This document shows, one piece after another, positions 1 through 11,430 of a stretch of 64,000 bases of DNA (position 1 is the first letter of the stretch; every line of letters starts with the position of its first letter). The translations under genes were made by a program, and so were the position numbers. Below the pieces are notes generated by a model. The model did no database searches, was not told the DNA's origin, and saw only the letters and a list, made by a program, of their open reading frames with translations. Origin of the DNA: Adineta steineri (lineage: Eukaryota > Rotifera > Eurotatoria > Adinetida > Adinetidae). Location of the stretch: the NCBI GenBank assembly GCA_905250115.1, contig CAJNOI010000352.1:1874-65873 (forward strand). Reading direction: 5' to 3'.

Positions 1-510
1 GCATCCGAGTATTCCCGGAATATGCTTCGAAGCTTTCAAGCATCCGACTATTCCCAGAATATGCTTTTGGGCTTTCGAGGATTCGACTGTTCCCGGAATA
101 CCCTTCTAGACTTTCAAGGATCCGAATGTTCCCTAAATATAGTTCTAGGCTTTCATGGATTCGAGTTTTCCCGGAATAGTCTCGTAAGGTTTCGAGGATT
201 CGTGTGTTCCCACAATATTTTTCTATGGTTGTAATCAACTGACTTTTTTCGGAGTACCGTTGTAGGCTTTCAAGGATCCGATGATTTCTGGGATATTAGT
301 CTCGGTTTTGGAGATCCTGTGCATGCTTTGAGGACTTTGGGAAAGTTTTACAATCCGGGTTGGATGTGAAAATTTTTGGTAGAGCATTGGGAACCTGAGT
401 ATGTCGTGAGAGATTGAAGTAGGCTCCAGCAATTCGTCTAGGCTGTCGAGGATTGGAGTAGGCCCTCGAAGAGCCGATTAGGCCCTGTTGATTTGAACAA
501 GTTGTGGAAG
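1..510. repeat. 39-bp minisatellite array, open at the left edge
   Basis: Units start near positions 1, 40, 79, 118, 157 and 196, each opening with a ggattcga-like motif, then ttcccggaat, then a ctttcaag-like end. The period is exactly 39 bp for six units. More diverged units continue past 273 and fade by about 510. Because 39 is a multiple of three, one frame stays open as a 13-residue repeat (FRGFDCSRNTLLD type). No intron, start context or homology suggests that it is a gene. The array is probably longer outside the window. Confidence 0.85.
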
Positions 511-534
511 GCGTTAGTATGCGACGGAGCACGG

Positions 535-1894
535 TGATTGACAGTTAAGGGTCTCAGAAGTTCATAAGAGATTGTCATAATCAGTTCGGGGATACTCATT
601 TATCTTTGCAGATGTTAGAATATATCTTACATAGAATATGGACAGCATTTCAATTATTTTATAATGCAAAATCGCTATGAGCTGATGCTTTCATCGTGCA
701 GAACTGGATGCATTCGATATATTTTGTTGAGATTAGGTTATCTATGATAATGACAATTATAAAACGCATTACGAGGTTTGCGATCATTTAACGTACAACT
801 TCATACAGCGATGAAAGAAAAAAATGAAAAAGACAATAGCTTTACGAGTGTTACATCTTATGGCCAAAAGTAATTTGATTTACAACTAATATGTTTTTTT
901 CACTACCGAACTGTTTCTTTGTTTGTTTTTCTCAATAAAGAGAGAATCGTAAAGAGCGTGTTGGAAGATCAATACACACGGAAAGAGTAGAGACAGAAGA
1001 AGAAATTAGAAAAGATTAAAAAAGAAAATGGGCGTTTCATTTATCTTCTCGAAACTAGATGACATTATCATAAGATGAAAAGGAAAGGTGACAGACGGTC
1101 ATTCAACTCGATGCCTAAAAATATTCCACACCATAGGTTACAAAGATTTTCTGAACATTATACACTATGTGTAACCATAAATTAATTCTACTCGGTCGTT
1201 ATTGATTTCTTCTCTTTTTATATGTTCATATACATACACACACTTACTTCAAAGACAATGCCAAAGGAGGTATTTGATCTAATATAATCTGAGAGCCAAA
1301 AAAAAATATAAACGTATTATTATAAGGTATAAGTATCTTTTTAACTGCCGTATTCCACCGACAGATATTCTCACTGAAAACTCAACATTATATACTCAAC
1401 GAAAAGTAAAAAAAAAAGAAGAGCTCCCTTGGTGATGTAATATTATGCATCTAACAGGAAAATACATTTCGATAAGTGGCATCTGTAGAATGAGTCTCTA
1501 GCAACGCGAGATGAAAAACATTGACAAAACTACTAAGTATGGAAAGAAAGTAATAAATTAAACATAGTAGAAAATGTTTTTTTTCTTTTTATTAACTACA
1601 GGAAAATCAAATGAAATGGAATCTTCGATCTTGAAATCAGGACATATAATTACATACGATCAAATCTTTATTGTACAACAGTCTAAGAATGAAAAATAAT
1701 CGGATCGCATTTCCCACAAATGTAAGATTTTCTACGTAGGGACCACCACTCAAGTAAAATAAAACTAATTAATTAGTATAACATCTCTGTTTTTCTACAT
1801 AGAACAAAATGAAAATCACCTTTGGTTATGATGGAAAAACTAAAATAATATCGAACTTTATGAAAAATTCTTTTCTGTTCAAATCTTCGAAGAA
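535..1894. other. Gene-free AT-rich stretch
   Basis: No exon-like reading frame, RNA gene or terminal inverted repeat was recognised. Part of it (about 1360-1640) resembles 2500-2800 weakly. Confidence 0.6.
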
Positions 1895-2800
1895 AGGGTG
1901 TGGGTGTGGGTGCGGATTAGGATTTGGGTCTGAGTTTGGGTGTGAATGTATATGTGGGTGTGGGTTTCGGTTTGGGTGTGGGTGCGGGTTAGGATTTGGG
2001 TTTGGGTGTGGGTTTGGGTGTGAGTGTATATGTGGCTGTGAGTATGAAGATCTCTTCTTTAAACCCACACCCACACCCGCACCCTCACGCATAACCCTCC
2101 TTTCAGTAGAGGAAATAACTGAATACTAAGGTTCTGGGCTCAACTTAACACCCAACAGCCAAATTATAACTGAATACTCGAATCCTCAGCTAAACCTAGA
2201 TCAAACACCCAAATATAATACCCAAAGTTCGACACCGTTTCGGTTTGTACATGTCTATTCATAAGGCTAAATACTACAATATATGCGGAAATATCCTATG
2301 ATAACTTTACACCATGTCCAAATCTGTACTGTTTTTTGCTGAGTCAGCATTAGTTTTTTTCTTTTTTCCTATATTGATACAAACACTTACCTTCGAGACA
2401 ACAGGCAACAAGCAAACTGATGTAACACAAATTGTGAGCAAAAGGATGTTAGAATCTAGTGTTATTACTTCTAATTACCTTTTTCACTTTTGTTTTCCAC
2501 TAACACAAATTCTCACGCACAACTCAATATTATATACTCGAGAGAGAGAAAAAGAAAGAGAGAAAAAAGAGACGAGATTTTATTTGCTACCACAGACGCC
2601 GAGTATCGTATAGAGGACTGCATTTTGATGAGTAATACATGCAAAAAAAGGCAGTGAGAGTCAATAGCAACGGAAGAGAAAAAAGACTGACAGAAATTAC
2701 TGAATTTAGAAAAAAAAATGAATATAATGTAGCAGGTAATATGTTTTATTCTTCGTACTGGCAACAGAAAAATGAAATTAAATGGATTCTCAAAACTTTT
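1360..2800. repeat. Weak direct duplication either side of a hairpin
   Basis: The stretch 1360-1640 (attctcac, aactcaacattatatactc, tagcaacg and catttagaaa-like landmarks in the same order) resembles 2500-2800 (attctcacgc, aactcaatattatatactc, atagcaacgg). Similarity was judged by eye and is interrupted. The expanded telomere-like hairpin lies between the two copies. Confidence 0.4.
1895..2090. repeat. Telomere-like hairpin, expanded copy
   Basis: About 150 bp of gggtgtgggtgtgggtg-type sequence with diverged units (gggtttggg, ggattagg) is followed by a short complementary arm ending at 2090 (cccacacccacacccgcacc). It is the longest G-rich arm of the family in this window. The frames open across it encode only Cys-Gly or His-Pro low-complexity peptides and are not genes. 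Confidence 0.85.
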
Positions 2801-3618
2801 TCTCCATGTTAATTGCTGTCATCATTAGCATAAATCTCTAATTTCGAAGATATAATTTAATCTTTGAATATGATTACCCAAATATCAGTATATCCAAATG
2901 TCATATAGACATAATAATCAACTTCTACATCTAAAATTAATACAGTTCAATTCATCTATAAGTGTTGAATAAGTATAGAACATATATATATATGAGTTTG
3001 CGAGGCAGAAAGGAAGGATTAAAAGGACACAGGCCATTTTCGGTAGGGGATTTGATGATGTGTAGTCATTAAGTTTTAAAAAATCACGATCCACGCACAG
3101 TTTGACCCATCTATTGTCAAATAATCTACTATATTGTTAATGGAATTCACGAACATCGAAGAGTACCAGTTTCTCTCTTTAGTCTCATGTTACACTAATA
3201 TCGTTGTAAATATTTATTTACAAATATTACTTTTTCCTAGTTAATTTAGAATTTTTTCTTCTTTTTCTGCAAATAAACTCGGTAAGTCTAAAGATCATAG
3301 TACTAAAAGATTGCACTGTTTTTCATTTGAAATGGTGTTTATGAAAATGGATTAGATATACGTATTTTTTGTAATTAATTGTATTGATGGGAATGATTTT
3401 TTTTCTCTTTTTCAACTCAAAAGTTGTTTATCATGTAAAATAATGTTGATAAAAATAGGTTAAATCTACGTATTCTTCAAATTTAAATGTATGTACGGAA
3501 ATATAGTGTTCGTATAAGAATATCTTTGAAATCTCTGCTACAATATTAAGATTATATCAGAGCCATGAAAGGAACATCAACGAAAGACAACAAGAGAAAC
3601 AGAAAACATGAAATAGAT
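2091..3618. other. Gene-free AT-rich stretch
   Basis: No gene recognised. A local tandem duplication of roughly 110 bp is visible at about 3290-3390 and 3400-3510; both copies contain an aaatctacgtatt-like core. Confidence 0.5.
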
Positions 3619-3691
3619 GATCTTCGTGGGAGTCGAACCTACACTTTCTGCTATCCAGGCAAAGGTTATAATCCAGTTAGACTAGAAGGAC
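3619..3691 (-). tRNA. tRNA-like sequence, probably a pseudogene
   Basis: Read on the minus strand it has a D-arm-like stretch (GTCTAACTGGATTATAA), an anticodon stem TTTGC/GCAGA around a 7-nt loop, and the T-loop signature GGTTCGACTCCC. The loop CTGGATA would place GGA in the anticodon, but there is no long variable arm as a serine tRNA would need. The T stem has one mismatch and the 7-bp acceptor stem pairs poorly. I infer a decayed tRNA (Glu/Asp-like body) or a tRNA-derived repeat. A covariance-model scan would settle it. Confidence 0.45.
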
Positions 3692-6348
3692 CAACTTAAT
3701 CTCTAGTTTAGGATCCATTGATTCATGGCAGACTCTAACATACAACAGTTCGTTTTCTTCTGTTCTTGTTCTCAATGTTTTCGATATTGTCTCAAATACG
3801 TTGCTTCATAAGGAGCATATATTTAATAATTGTTTAATCAATACATGATAGTTTATTATGTTTTACGAAAGCAGCTGATTATTCTCAATCAAGATGATAA
3901 TTATGATGTATTAAGATAGGCATTTACATTTACATTAATTGTAATAAAAGCTAATAATTATGTCCTAACTGTCTCAAATTAATGTTTTTATTTTTTTTAG
4001 TATTTGCTGACAACCTTTGTTTGTCGCTGTTTTAATCAGAAAATGTTATTCCATTCTTTTCATTTTTTTCTATAATATTTTCTAACTTTTAATCACATCA
4101 AATGGTTTTGTTTAGAAAGAAAAATAGCATTCAACTAGCTACCAATAACTTTCTCAAATAATTCACGTCTTTTCATCTTAGTTTCTTACAGTAATTATCT
4201 AGATATTTGTTTATATAGAAGTAGTGGATGTATTCTTACAGTCTTAACACTAAAGTAAGAAGATAATATTAACTAAAAACTAAATAAAAATGAAAAAACA
4301 TTTTCAGTCAAATCAATGCAACTGCCTTTCTCTTTAAACCATTCAAAGGATTAATTTTCTTCAATATGTGCTTCATATTATTTGATTTTGTTTAACACAT
4401 TTTGTCGTAAGAATATGCTCAATTATTATCCATCAACCATTACTTAAGAAAAAGAAAAAAAAAAGCTGTTCTTCACTTTTTCTTACGTTAATAAAGAAAA
4501 TGTTGATGACAATTTCTGCTCATAAATAAATTAGAAAAAACTATGTTTCTTCGAAGATGCTGATTAAACACATGTCTTTTCTTTTACAATTGTTGTTTCT
4601 ATGAAGAAAAACGTATTTGAGAAACGAATTTCTTTTCAATTTTCATCACGAGTAGATGAAACAAACATCCTTTTCTATTATCACTCAACGCTTCTTCTAA
4701 AAACTATCCCGCAAATGGGCGAGTCTAGCTAGCCATAGTTCAAACTTCGTCCTTGATTAAAGAACTCGGCAGACATATTTAAAAGCTCGCATAGTATAAT
4801 CTTGTAGACTTAAAAATCCTTCAAAGTATGAAGAAGTTCAAAAGAATAGAACTTGACAGAAACTATACGAAAAGTTATGTCTCAATAAGAATAACCAACT
4901 ACTCTTTGTTTGAAATCATATAAAATAATGGTGTCAATTCTATTAATGATGATTTCAATTTGGTTACCGCACTTGAGAAATCTCGCAAGGGTGGGTATGG
5001 GTGTTGGGTGTAAGTGCGTGTACAGTGTTTACACTCACATCCTCAAGAAGAGAAAGAATAGAGTTAAAATTCAATCATTTATCTTTGCGGGAATATTTGA
5101 AAAGAAACTGGTGCAATGAATTTTCCATATCCGGTGAATAAAGAGAAGTTCAATGGATTTGTATTTCTGTAGAAAAGAAATAAAAAAGAAATATACATAC
5201 TGTTTATTATTCAACGAGAATATCAATGTCAAGATGTCCAATAAAAAGTGCGATTTTATCGATGAATGATAAGCTGAAATCGATATCAAACAAATTATAT
5301 GTTAATATATGATTATACCATATGATAATTGAATAAAATTTAGAAAAATCTTTGTAAATAGTATAAATGTTATATCAATGAAGTTTAGATGATCGCATGG
5401 GTGTGCGAATATATCAATTGGATAACTAATGAATATGAGTACAATGAAACACCAATGTCCTTGCTGAAGAAATTAATACATACCAAAAAACTATTCTTGT
5501 CGTTAAATGTTATCGTTTAAAGAGAGCCTGTTTTTTTCAAACTGACAACAAATAACTCAACTATCGTATTATTTTTATACCTGTCGCTAGAGAGTGTTTA
5601 TTAGAAACAGAAAATAAAAAAAAGAATTGTTTTTCTCAGGATAAAGTCTATTTTACAGCTTTCTGTTTCCTTAGAAATGTATTTTTTTTCTGACGTATTA
5701 AAAAAAGTAATGAAACATAAAATAAATCATATCATGTTAATTGTTTTTTTTTCAAATTAAGTTTCTGCTATTAACGAATGCGCAATTTCATGTTTAATGA
5801 ATATTTTTTTTAAGATTTGTAGTAAACGGATATACAAACTTGATAAGAAGAATACTTGTGAAATAGCTTTATTACATAGTTCCTAAAAGAAGAGAATAAA
5901 AATAGAAAAAATGTTTTGAGAACATCGAACTTTAAAATGTCAAACATGTAACTAACATGCTGGCCTCCGATTGCGAATTTTTAAAAAAATAGGAATCCTT
6001 AGAGGATTATTTTTGTGTAAAAATAGGATTTTCCATAAAAAATGGCAAAAATATAGGTATGTATTATTTTTGAGAAAACATATAGTTTTGTTAGTTTTAT
6101 TACTCCATATTTTTCCTTTGATAGAATTAGAATAAACGATCACACTTTACTTACAGTTGCGTAATTCTTTGCTATCAAAATAATCATATAAATCAAATGG
6201 CGTTTGAAATTTCGATTATAATACAGTTTATTCACATTTCAGTAAATAACAAAAAAAGAAGTAAATCGTAAACTTTCAAAAATAAATAGCGAAAAAGCAA
6301 ACAAATACTTTTCTCATAATTAAATTTGATAAATAAATAAATGCTTAT
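3692..6348. other. Gene-free AT-rich stretch with one hairpin
   Basis: Apart from the telomere-like hairpin near 4989-5044, nothing was recognised. Open frames here are short and compositionally random. Confidence 0.55.
4989..5044. repeat. Telomere-like hairpin
   Basis: The G arm gggtgggtatgggtgttggg is followed after about 15 bp by acactcacatcctc, then caagaag. The right flank matches the family consensus CCTCAAGA. Confidence 0.7.
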
Positions 6349-6672
6349 TTAACCCTTTGATTGAGGAATTTTTATTTAAAATAAAATGGTTTTTTTATTA
6401 TACAAAATGCTAAAATAAACTTTCTTGTTATATTTAACCCTTTCAGGATCAATTTTGCTTTTATCTTTTTTACATCGGTGTGTCAATCATGAACTATCTT
6501 TTTGATGGCGATCTCAGAAAAAAAACATTATTTCTGAAAGGGCTGGGTCTCCCTTCAGATAGGTGGTATAACAAATGTGCCAGGGTCCTGAAAGGGTTAA
6601 GCACTTTTAGAAATGTATCAAGATGTGGTAGTCAGCACATATATATATATGTGACAAGTAATCAAAGGGTTA
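6349..6672. mobile_element. Outer piggyBac-like MITE, host of a nested one
   Basis: The left end TTAACCCTTTGATTG (6349 on) is mirrored by ATCAAAGGGTTAG at the right end (about 6661-6672). The left TTAA is intact and the right one is degraded to TTAG. The paired terminal sequence and TTAA resemble piggyBac-type termini (CCCTTT start). A second, better preserved element lies inside. Confidence 0.6.
6438..6596. mobile_element. Inner piggyBac-like MITE with TTAA duplication
   Basis: TTAA (6434-6437), then CCCTTTCAGGATC, 159 bp in all, ending GGTCCTGAAAGGG, then TTAA (6597-6600). TTAA target duplications with a CCCTTT terminus are typical of piggyBac-related non-autonomous elements. It is too short to encode a transposase. 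Confidence 0.75.
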
Positions 6673-6689
6673 GAGAGGATGTTCGAAAA

Positions 6690-6958
6690 TCATGAATTTT
6701 TACTCACGTTAGAAATGTCATAATAGGAAAGTCCTTGTCACCTGGATCACGAATCTGACACCCGCTTGTCTAGATCTGCTCCCTTTTTTCAGCGATTTCT
6801 ATGAGGGAGTACCTGAGTCTAGTACTGAGAGCCAAGTATCGCCCTACGGGAAACACCAAAAAAAAAGGACCAGACTTAGACGAATAGATACCGGATTTGT
6901 GAGCTAGGTAATAGGGACTTTCGTATTATGATATTTCTAGCGTGAGTAAAAAGTGATG
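6690..6958. mobile_element. Palindromic MITE with about 60-70 bp TIRs
   Basis: The left arm (tttttactcacgttagaaat, then gtcataataggaaagtcc) is mirrored by ggactttcgtattatgatatttc and gcgtgagtaaaaa at the right end. The arms carry a few mismatches. The middle is also partly self-complementary, so almost the whole element could fold. The superfamily was not identified and no clear target duplication was seen. Confidence 0.65.
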
Positions 6959-7235
6959 ATTTTTTTATCACCCCCTTTATACATGTTTCATCTATCTGCT
7001 AAAATTTATCACAAAAATACGCACATTTGTACATACGTGAAACTGTGAAAAAAGGTTCGCAGAACATATGATTATTTTCTATACATTAGTTTTATTCTTT
7101 TGACTATTGGATCTTTAGAAGATTTAATTAAATAATTTCTTAGCAAATTCGTCGAAGATGTGAAAATACAAATAATATTACGTACAATAGATATCGCCGT
7201 CTTACGTGTATTAATTGACAGCGTCTATACATGTG

Positions 7236-7266
<31 letters not shown>

Positions 7267-7580
7267 TCGATCTTTTTTTTAATGTATAAAGATCGACTTT
7301 ATCAGTACTCACTAGCTTGTCGGTGTAAAATTCGGCTAATACTCTTTGAATAATCTCTTATTTTCTCATATTTTTATAAAATCAGTTATATTTCTCTGTT
7401 TTTCGATAAAATATAGGTAAAATAGGAAAAGCAGTCGAAATATAGGACAAATTAGAGGATTCGTCAAAAATATAGGATTTATAGGAAAAATAGGTCGAAT
7501 CGCAGCCCAGCTAACATGTCCTATATTCATACTGGGATTTTATCAATTAAAAAAAACAATATTTGACGAGATCAGGTATC
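6959..7580. other. Gene-free stretch with AT microsatellite
   Basis: An (AT)n run lies at about 7238-7264. Nothing else was recognised. Confidence 0.5.
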
Positions 7581-7588
7581 ATCTCTAA

Positions 7589-8734
7589 TAGAGACCGGCG
7601 GGACAAGGATTTTTCTGTCCCGTCCCGTCCCGCGTTGATACCAAACTGTCTCGTCTCCCGCTCAAAAAAATTTCAGCGTCCCGTCCCGTCTCGTGTCCCG
7701 CGCTCTTATTTTACGTCCCGTCCCGTCCCGTCACTCTGAAAAACGTTGCATCCCGTCCCGTCCTGTCCCGTCACTCTGAAAAACGTTGCATCCCGTCCCG
7801 TCCCGTCCCGTCACTCTGAGAAACGTTGCATCCCGTCCCGTCCCGTCCCGTCACTCTGAAAAACGTTGCATCACGTCCCGTCCTGTCCCGTCACTCTGAA
7901 AAACGTTGCATCCCGTCCCGTCCCGTCCCGTCACTCTGAGAAACGTTGCATCCCGTCCCGTCCCGTCCCGTCACTCTGAAAAACGTTGCATCCCGTCCCG
8001 TCCCGTCCGTCCCGCCGTCTCTTATCAAAAATTTTTATCAATTTATTTTATACACGATAAAGATTTACGTAGTATTTCACTATTAATTTTCTTTTACTAT
8101 TTATTTTCTTTAACTATTTATTTTTAAATAAATATATTCAATAATTAAAAAATATTAATTTGAAAAAAGTTTAGTTCATAGAAAAATAACTATTTAATAA
8201 TATTGATCGAACAAATAAAATATTATCTACTTGAGATGGAGAAAAATTAGTGCGACGTTCAGTTACAACTTGACCTTATAAAGGAGCTGTAGACAAAGCG
8301 AATATACAGCATAGTTCTCGAATATTATTTGTTTCACTTAGTACAAGTTCATTGTTATTAAAGCAAAGAAAGACTTACGTTCTTTCTTTCTGTAGAACAA
8401 TTACGAATATATACGTAGTATGGGTTTCATGAGGATGATAAGGATAAAAGCGATCATATATTCGAGGTAAGAAATAGCGAACAAGATCATTCAAATGTTC
8501 TTTAAAAGGTACCGTTACTAACAATATTTAGCGTTTTTCTTGTAAATAAGTCACTGAAGTATATAAATTCAATGAATATTGATCGCGGGACAATTTCGTA
8601 TAAAGTTTTGTCCCGTTCCGTCCCGCAGTCAATAACATTTTTCCCGTCCCGTCCCGCGTTTTTGATAAATTCATCCCGTCCCGTCTCGTCCCGCGATAGG
8701 CCTTCAAAAACGTGTCCCGTCCCGCCCGTCTCTG
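7589..8734. mobile_element. hAT-like non-autonomous element filled with CCCGT repeats
   Basis: The ends are TAGAGACCGGCGGGAC and its near-complement GTCCCGCCCGTCTCTG. They are flanked by ATCTCTAA (7581-7588) and ATCTCTAT (8735-8742), an 8-bp duplication with one mismatch, as hAT transposons make. Both subterminal regions consist of CCCGT-type pentamers on one strand, and the middle (about 8040-8580) is AT-rich. No transposase is encoded. The CCCGT runs give spurious open frames rich in Pro, Ser and Arg. Confidence 0.75.
7731..8010. repeat. 40-bp minisatellite inside the hAT-like element
   Basis: Seven units start at 7731, 7771, 7811, 7851, 7891, 7931 and 7971. Each consists of tcactctgaaaaacgttgca plus four CCCGT-type pentamers. 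Units are nearly identical, so the array is young or homogenised. Confidence 0.9.
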
Positions 8735-10320
8735 ATCTCTATCAATGAGATTTATTCGAATTCTATACATATAAAACTCAAGTTTTACATTTTAAAATTA
8801 ATTTTTGTGTATTTTAGGATAATGATGATCGTGATACATCAATCTTTCACACAATTTATACAAAAAGTATCGAAGATGTTATGAGCAATGTTCGCTTATG
8901 TTTTGTAAAAAAGTACATATAAAAAAATACTTGACAAAATGACAGAGATTTATGGAAAACAAAAATATCGGTCAGTAAAAGTACTTTTATAATAAATATG
9001 AAAATATTTTGTTGCCTCGTGAAAAATTTGTCCTTATTCAAAGAGAGAGCTAATTATTTGCAATTCAAATAATAATGAAATACTTCAGTTTAATGACAAA
9101 AATATATATTGAAGAAAGAATTTATTAAATTCAAGGTCTCGCATGTGAAAACTGAAGTTGTTTACATATAATCGAGAAATTGCGCAGAATATTTATTTCA
9201 AATAGAACAATATCTAAATTTTAGTATAGTTTATAGATGGATAAATACAAGGAAGCATGATCAAAGTGTTTTTACAGTGTGAGTAGTTACAAAAAGAACA
9301 AGTTGTTTAGGATAGTATCTATCGATTTCTGATTAAGAAAAAATGTTGATTAGTAACATCTTTTTACCGATTGAATATTCTTTATTAATTTAGCAAGAAA
9401 AACAAATATCAGATAATTGTTAACGTCAAATTTATATTTTTAAAGATGTAAAACAATGGAAAATATTCACTAAAGAATATAAATATCAATAAAAAATATT
9501 GTTCATTATTACAAATCAAAGTTTCTGTTGACTAGACGGTGTCCATTTAAAACTGTTGGACTTATCAAACATTTCTAAACTTCTATTTTTCTTTTATTTC
9601 TGTTAGTGTTAGTCATATTGCAATTATTACTACAACTACTCCTCAAATCTAATAAACAGTTTCTATTATTCTGTCATACATACCTCTTTGAATTCGAATT
9701 TGTTTTTTAGGTGTACTAGTTCTATCATATTTGTTCAAAACCTTTTTGAATAAATGATAATTTTAACAACAACTATATTTTATATCTTAAATTATGAGTG
9801 TTCGACCAGTTTATTTCTAAAATCCGCAGCCACACCCAGTTTCAAAACCAAGATGTAATTTCAATATTCATCAACAAGCAGGAAAAGAACCATGCCGACA
9901 CAGTATTTGTGGATTATCGACGAGAATAAGAAAGAAAAAAATAACTATCAAAAAGAGATTTCTATTGACGCTGTGACTTTATTTCCAACGATACACTATA
10001 TTCTCTTTATTCTCACATCTGTTATCGCCAAATTTTTAGTCATTTTAGATCATAATGAAAAAATGATTCATGGATACACCAACAGCGATCATGCATCTTT
10101 TAAATAAAAATCGATTTTGCAATAATTTAAAGTTCAATAATTAATGTAATACATTCAGATAGAAGTATCAATGCAATGATTTGATTATGTTGAATGTTTT
10201 CGAATATTTTATTCTATTTTAGTTATTTTTCCAAGAGAACTATAAATGATAGTAACATGAACAACTATTGGTGTATTCTTTATCAATGTTGCTGAATCTA
10301 AACTAGTTACTGTTCACAAT

Positions 10321-10398
10321 GAGGGGATGTGGGTATAGGTGGGTGTAAGTAAAGAAAAGATACATCCACATTCACATCTTCACCACACCCAGATCCTC
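10321..10398. repeat. Telomere-like hairpin left of the second duplicate
   Basis: The G arm gaggggatgtgggtataggt continues with gggtgtaagt. After a short AT spacer come acatccacattcacatc and caccacacccagatcctc. It ends about 50 bp before homology to 9055-9710 begins. Confidence 0.7.
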
Positions 10399-11250
10399 AA
10401 ATTTCTCTACGCTCAAAAAAAAGAACGCTTGGGTGAATAGAAAAGCGAGATAAATATTTTAAACACAAATAATAATGAAATAATTTAGTTTCATGACAAT
10501 GTACATAATAGAAAAAAAGTTATTAAATCGAGTTTTTCAAGTGAAAACTGAAGTTGTTTACATGTAATCGAGAAATTGCGAAGGATATTTGATGTTGTTA
10601 TGTCGGTTTAATGTATAAAAAGACATTATAAATCCATATAAAGCCTTGTAGTTACATAATATGAATAATTCACATCGAATCATAGCTCATGTAAGAGATT
10701 CATATACAAATGGATGCATGCAAGAAAGAATCACTCATTTCTAAACTGCACAAAAAGATTAAAAACGTTTTTATAACGTAAATGATTACAAAAAGAAATA
10801 AGTTGTTTTATATGGTTTTCATCAATTTCTGATTGAGAAAAAATATTAATGATCAACATTCTTTTATCATAGGTGCCACAATATCTTTTCATCTATTAGA
10901 TACACTTTATCAGTTTAGGAAAAAATGAATATTAAATAATTATGAACGAGAAACTTATATTTTTAAAGATGCTAAATCATTGAAAGATTTATTAAAGAAG
11001 ATAATTATCAATGAAAATCTTGTTTGTTATTACGAATTAGAGTTTTTCTTAGTTAAATGCTACTGTTTATCAAACATTTCTAAACTTCTAGTTCCCCATT
11101 TTAGGTTTCTGCTACTGCTATAAGTCACATTACAATCATTATTCCAAGTATCGCTTATATCTTATAAATAATTGTTAGTTTTCAATTAGCATCATGCAAT
11201 GTAGTTTTCTTTTAAATATGTCTCTTTGCATTTGAATTTGTTTTTAAGCA

Positions 11251-11304
11251 GGGTGTGGATGTGAGTGAAGAAGAGACTCACCCTAACCCACACCCACCCA
11301 CGCT
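11251..11304. repeat. Telomere-like hairpin between two duplicated segments
   Basis: gggtgtggatgtgagtg, a short spacer, then actcaccctaacccacaccc and acccacgctc. On its left, homology to 9055-9710 ends at tttgaatttgtttttaa; on its right, homology to 21083-21207 begins within a few bases. Confidence 0.8.
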
Positions 11305-11430
11305 CCTACTGAATGTTCAGTGATATGTATACAAATCATTTAATTCACTGCCGAGATATATATATAAGTTGGTTGTTTTTTCTGTTTGAGAAATAATATT
11401 TGAAAGTATACAGTAAAAGTAAAACCAAAG
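11305..11430. repeat. 125-bp dispersed repeat, copy A
   Basis: From tactgaatgttcagtg to agtaaaagtaaaac it matches 21083-21207 closely (shared tgtatacaaatcatttaatt, gagatatatata, gaaagtatac). Its identity is unknown. Confidence 0.7.

Noticed and set aside
1809..2129. Open frames encoding Cys-Gly or His-Pro rich peptides
   Set aside because: They are translations of the telomere-like hairpin on either strand; no start context or homology.
3619..3691. Functional serine tRNA (anticodon GGA)
   Set aside because: No long variable arm and poor acceptor pairing; kept only as a tRNA-like remnant.
6480..6695. 71-residue open frame
   Set aside because: Runs through two nested MITEs; no coding signal.
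7731..8010. CRISPR-like regular repeat
   Set aside because: Units are contiguous with no unique spacers and the host is a eukaryote; it is a minisatellite.
7906..8127. Open frame rich in Pro-Ser-Arg
   Set aside because: Produced by the CCCGT minisatellite of the hAT-like element.
9892..10107. 71-residue frame MPTQYLWIIDENKKEK
   Set aside because: Isolated, no homology recognised, no splice or promoter signals, inside repeat-rich DNA.
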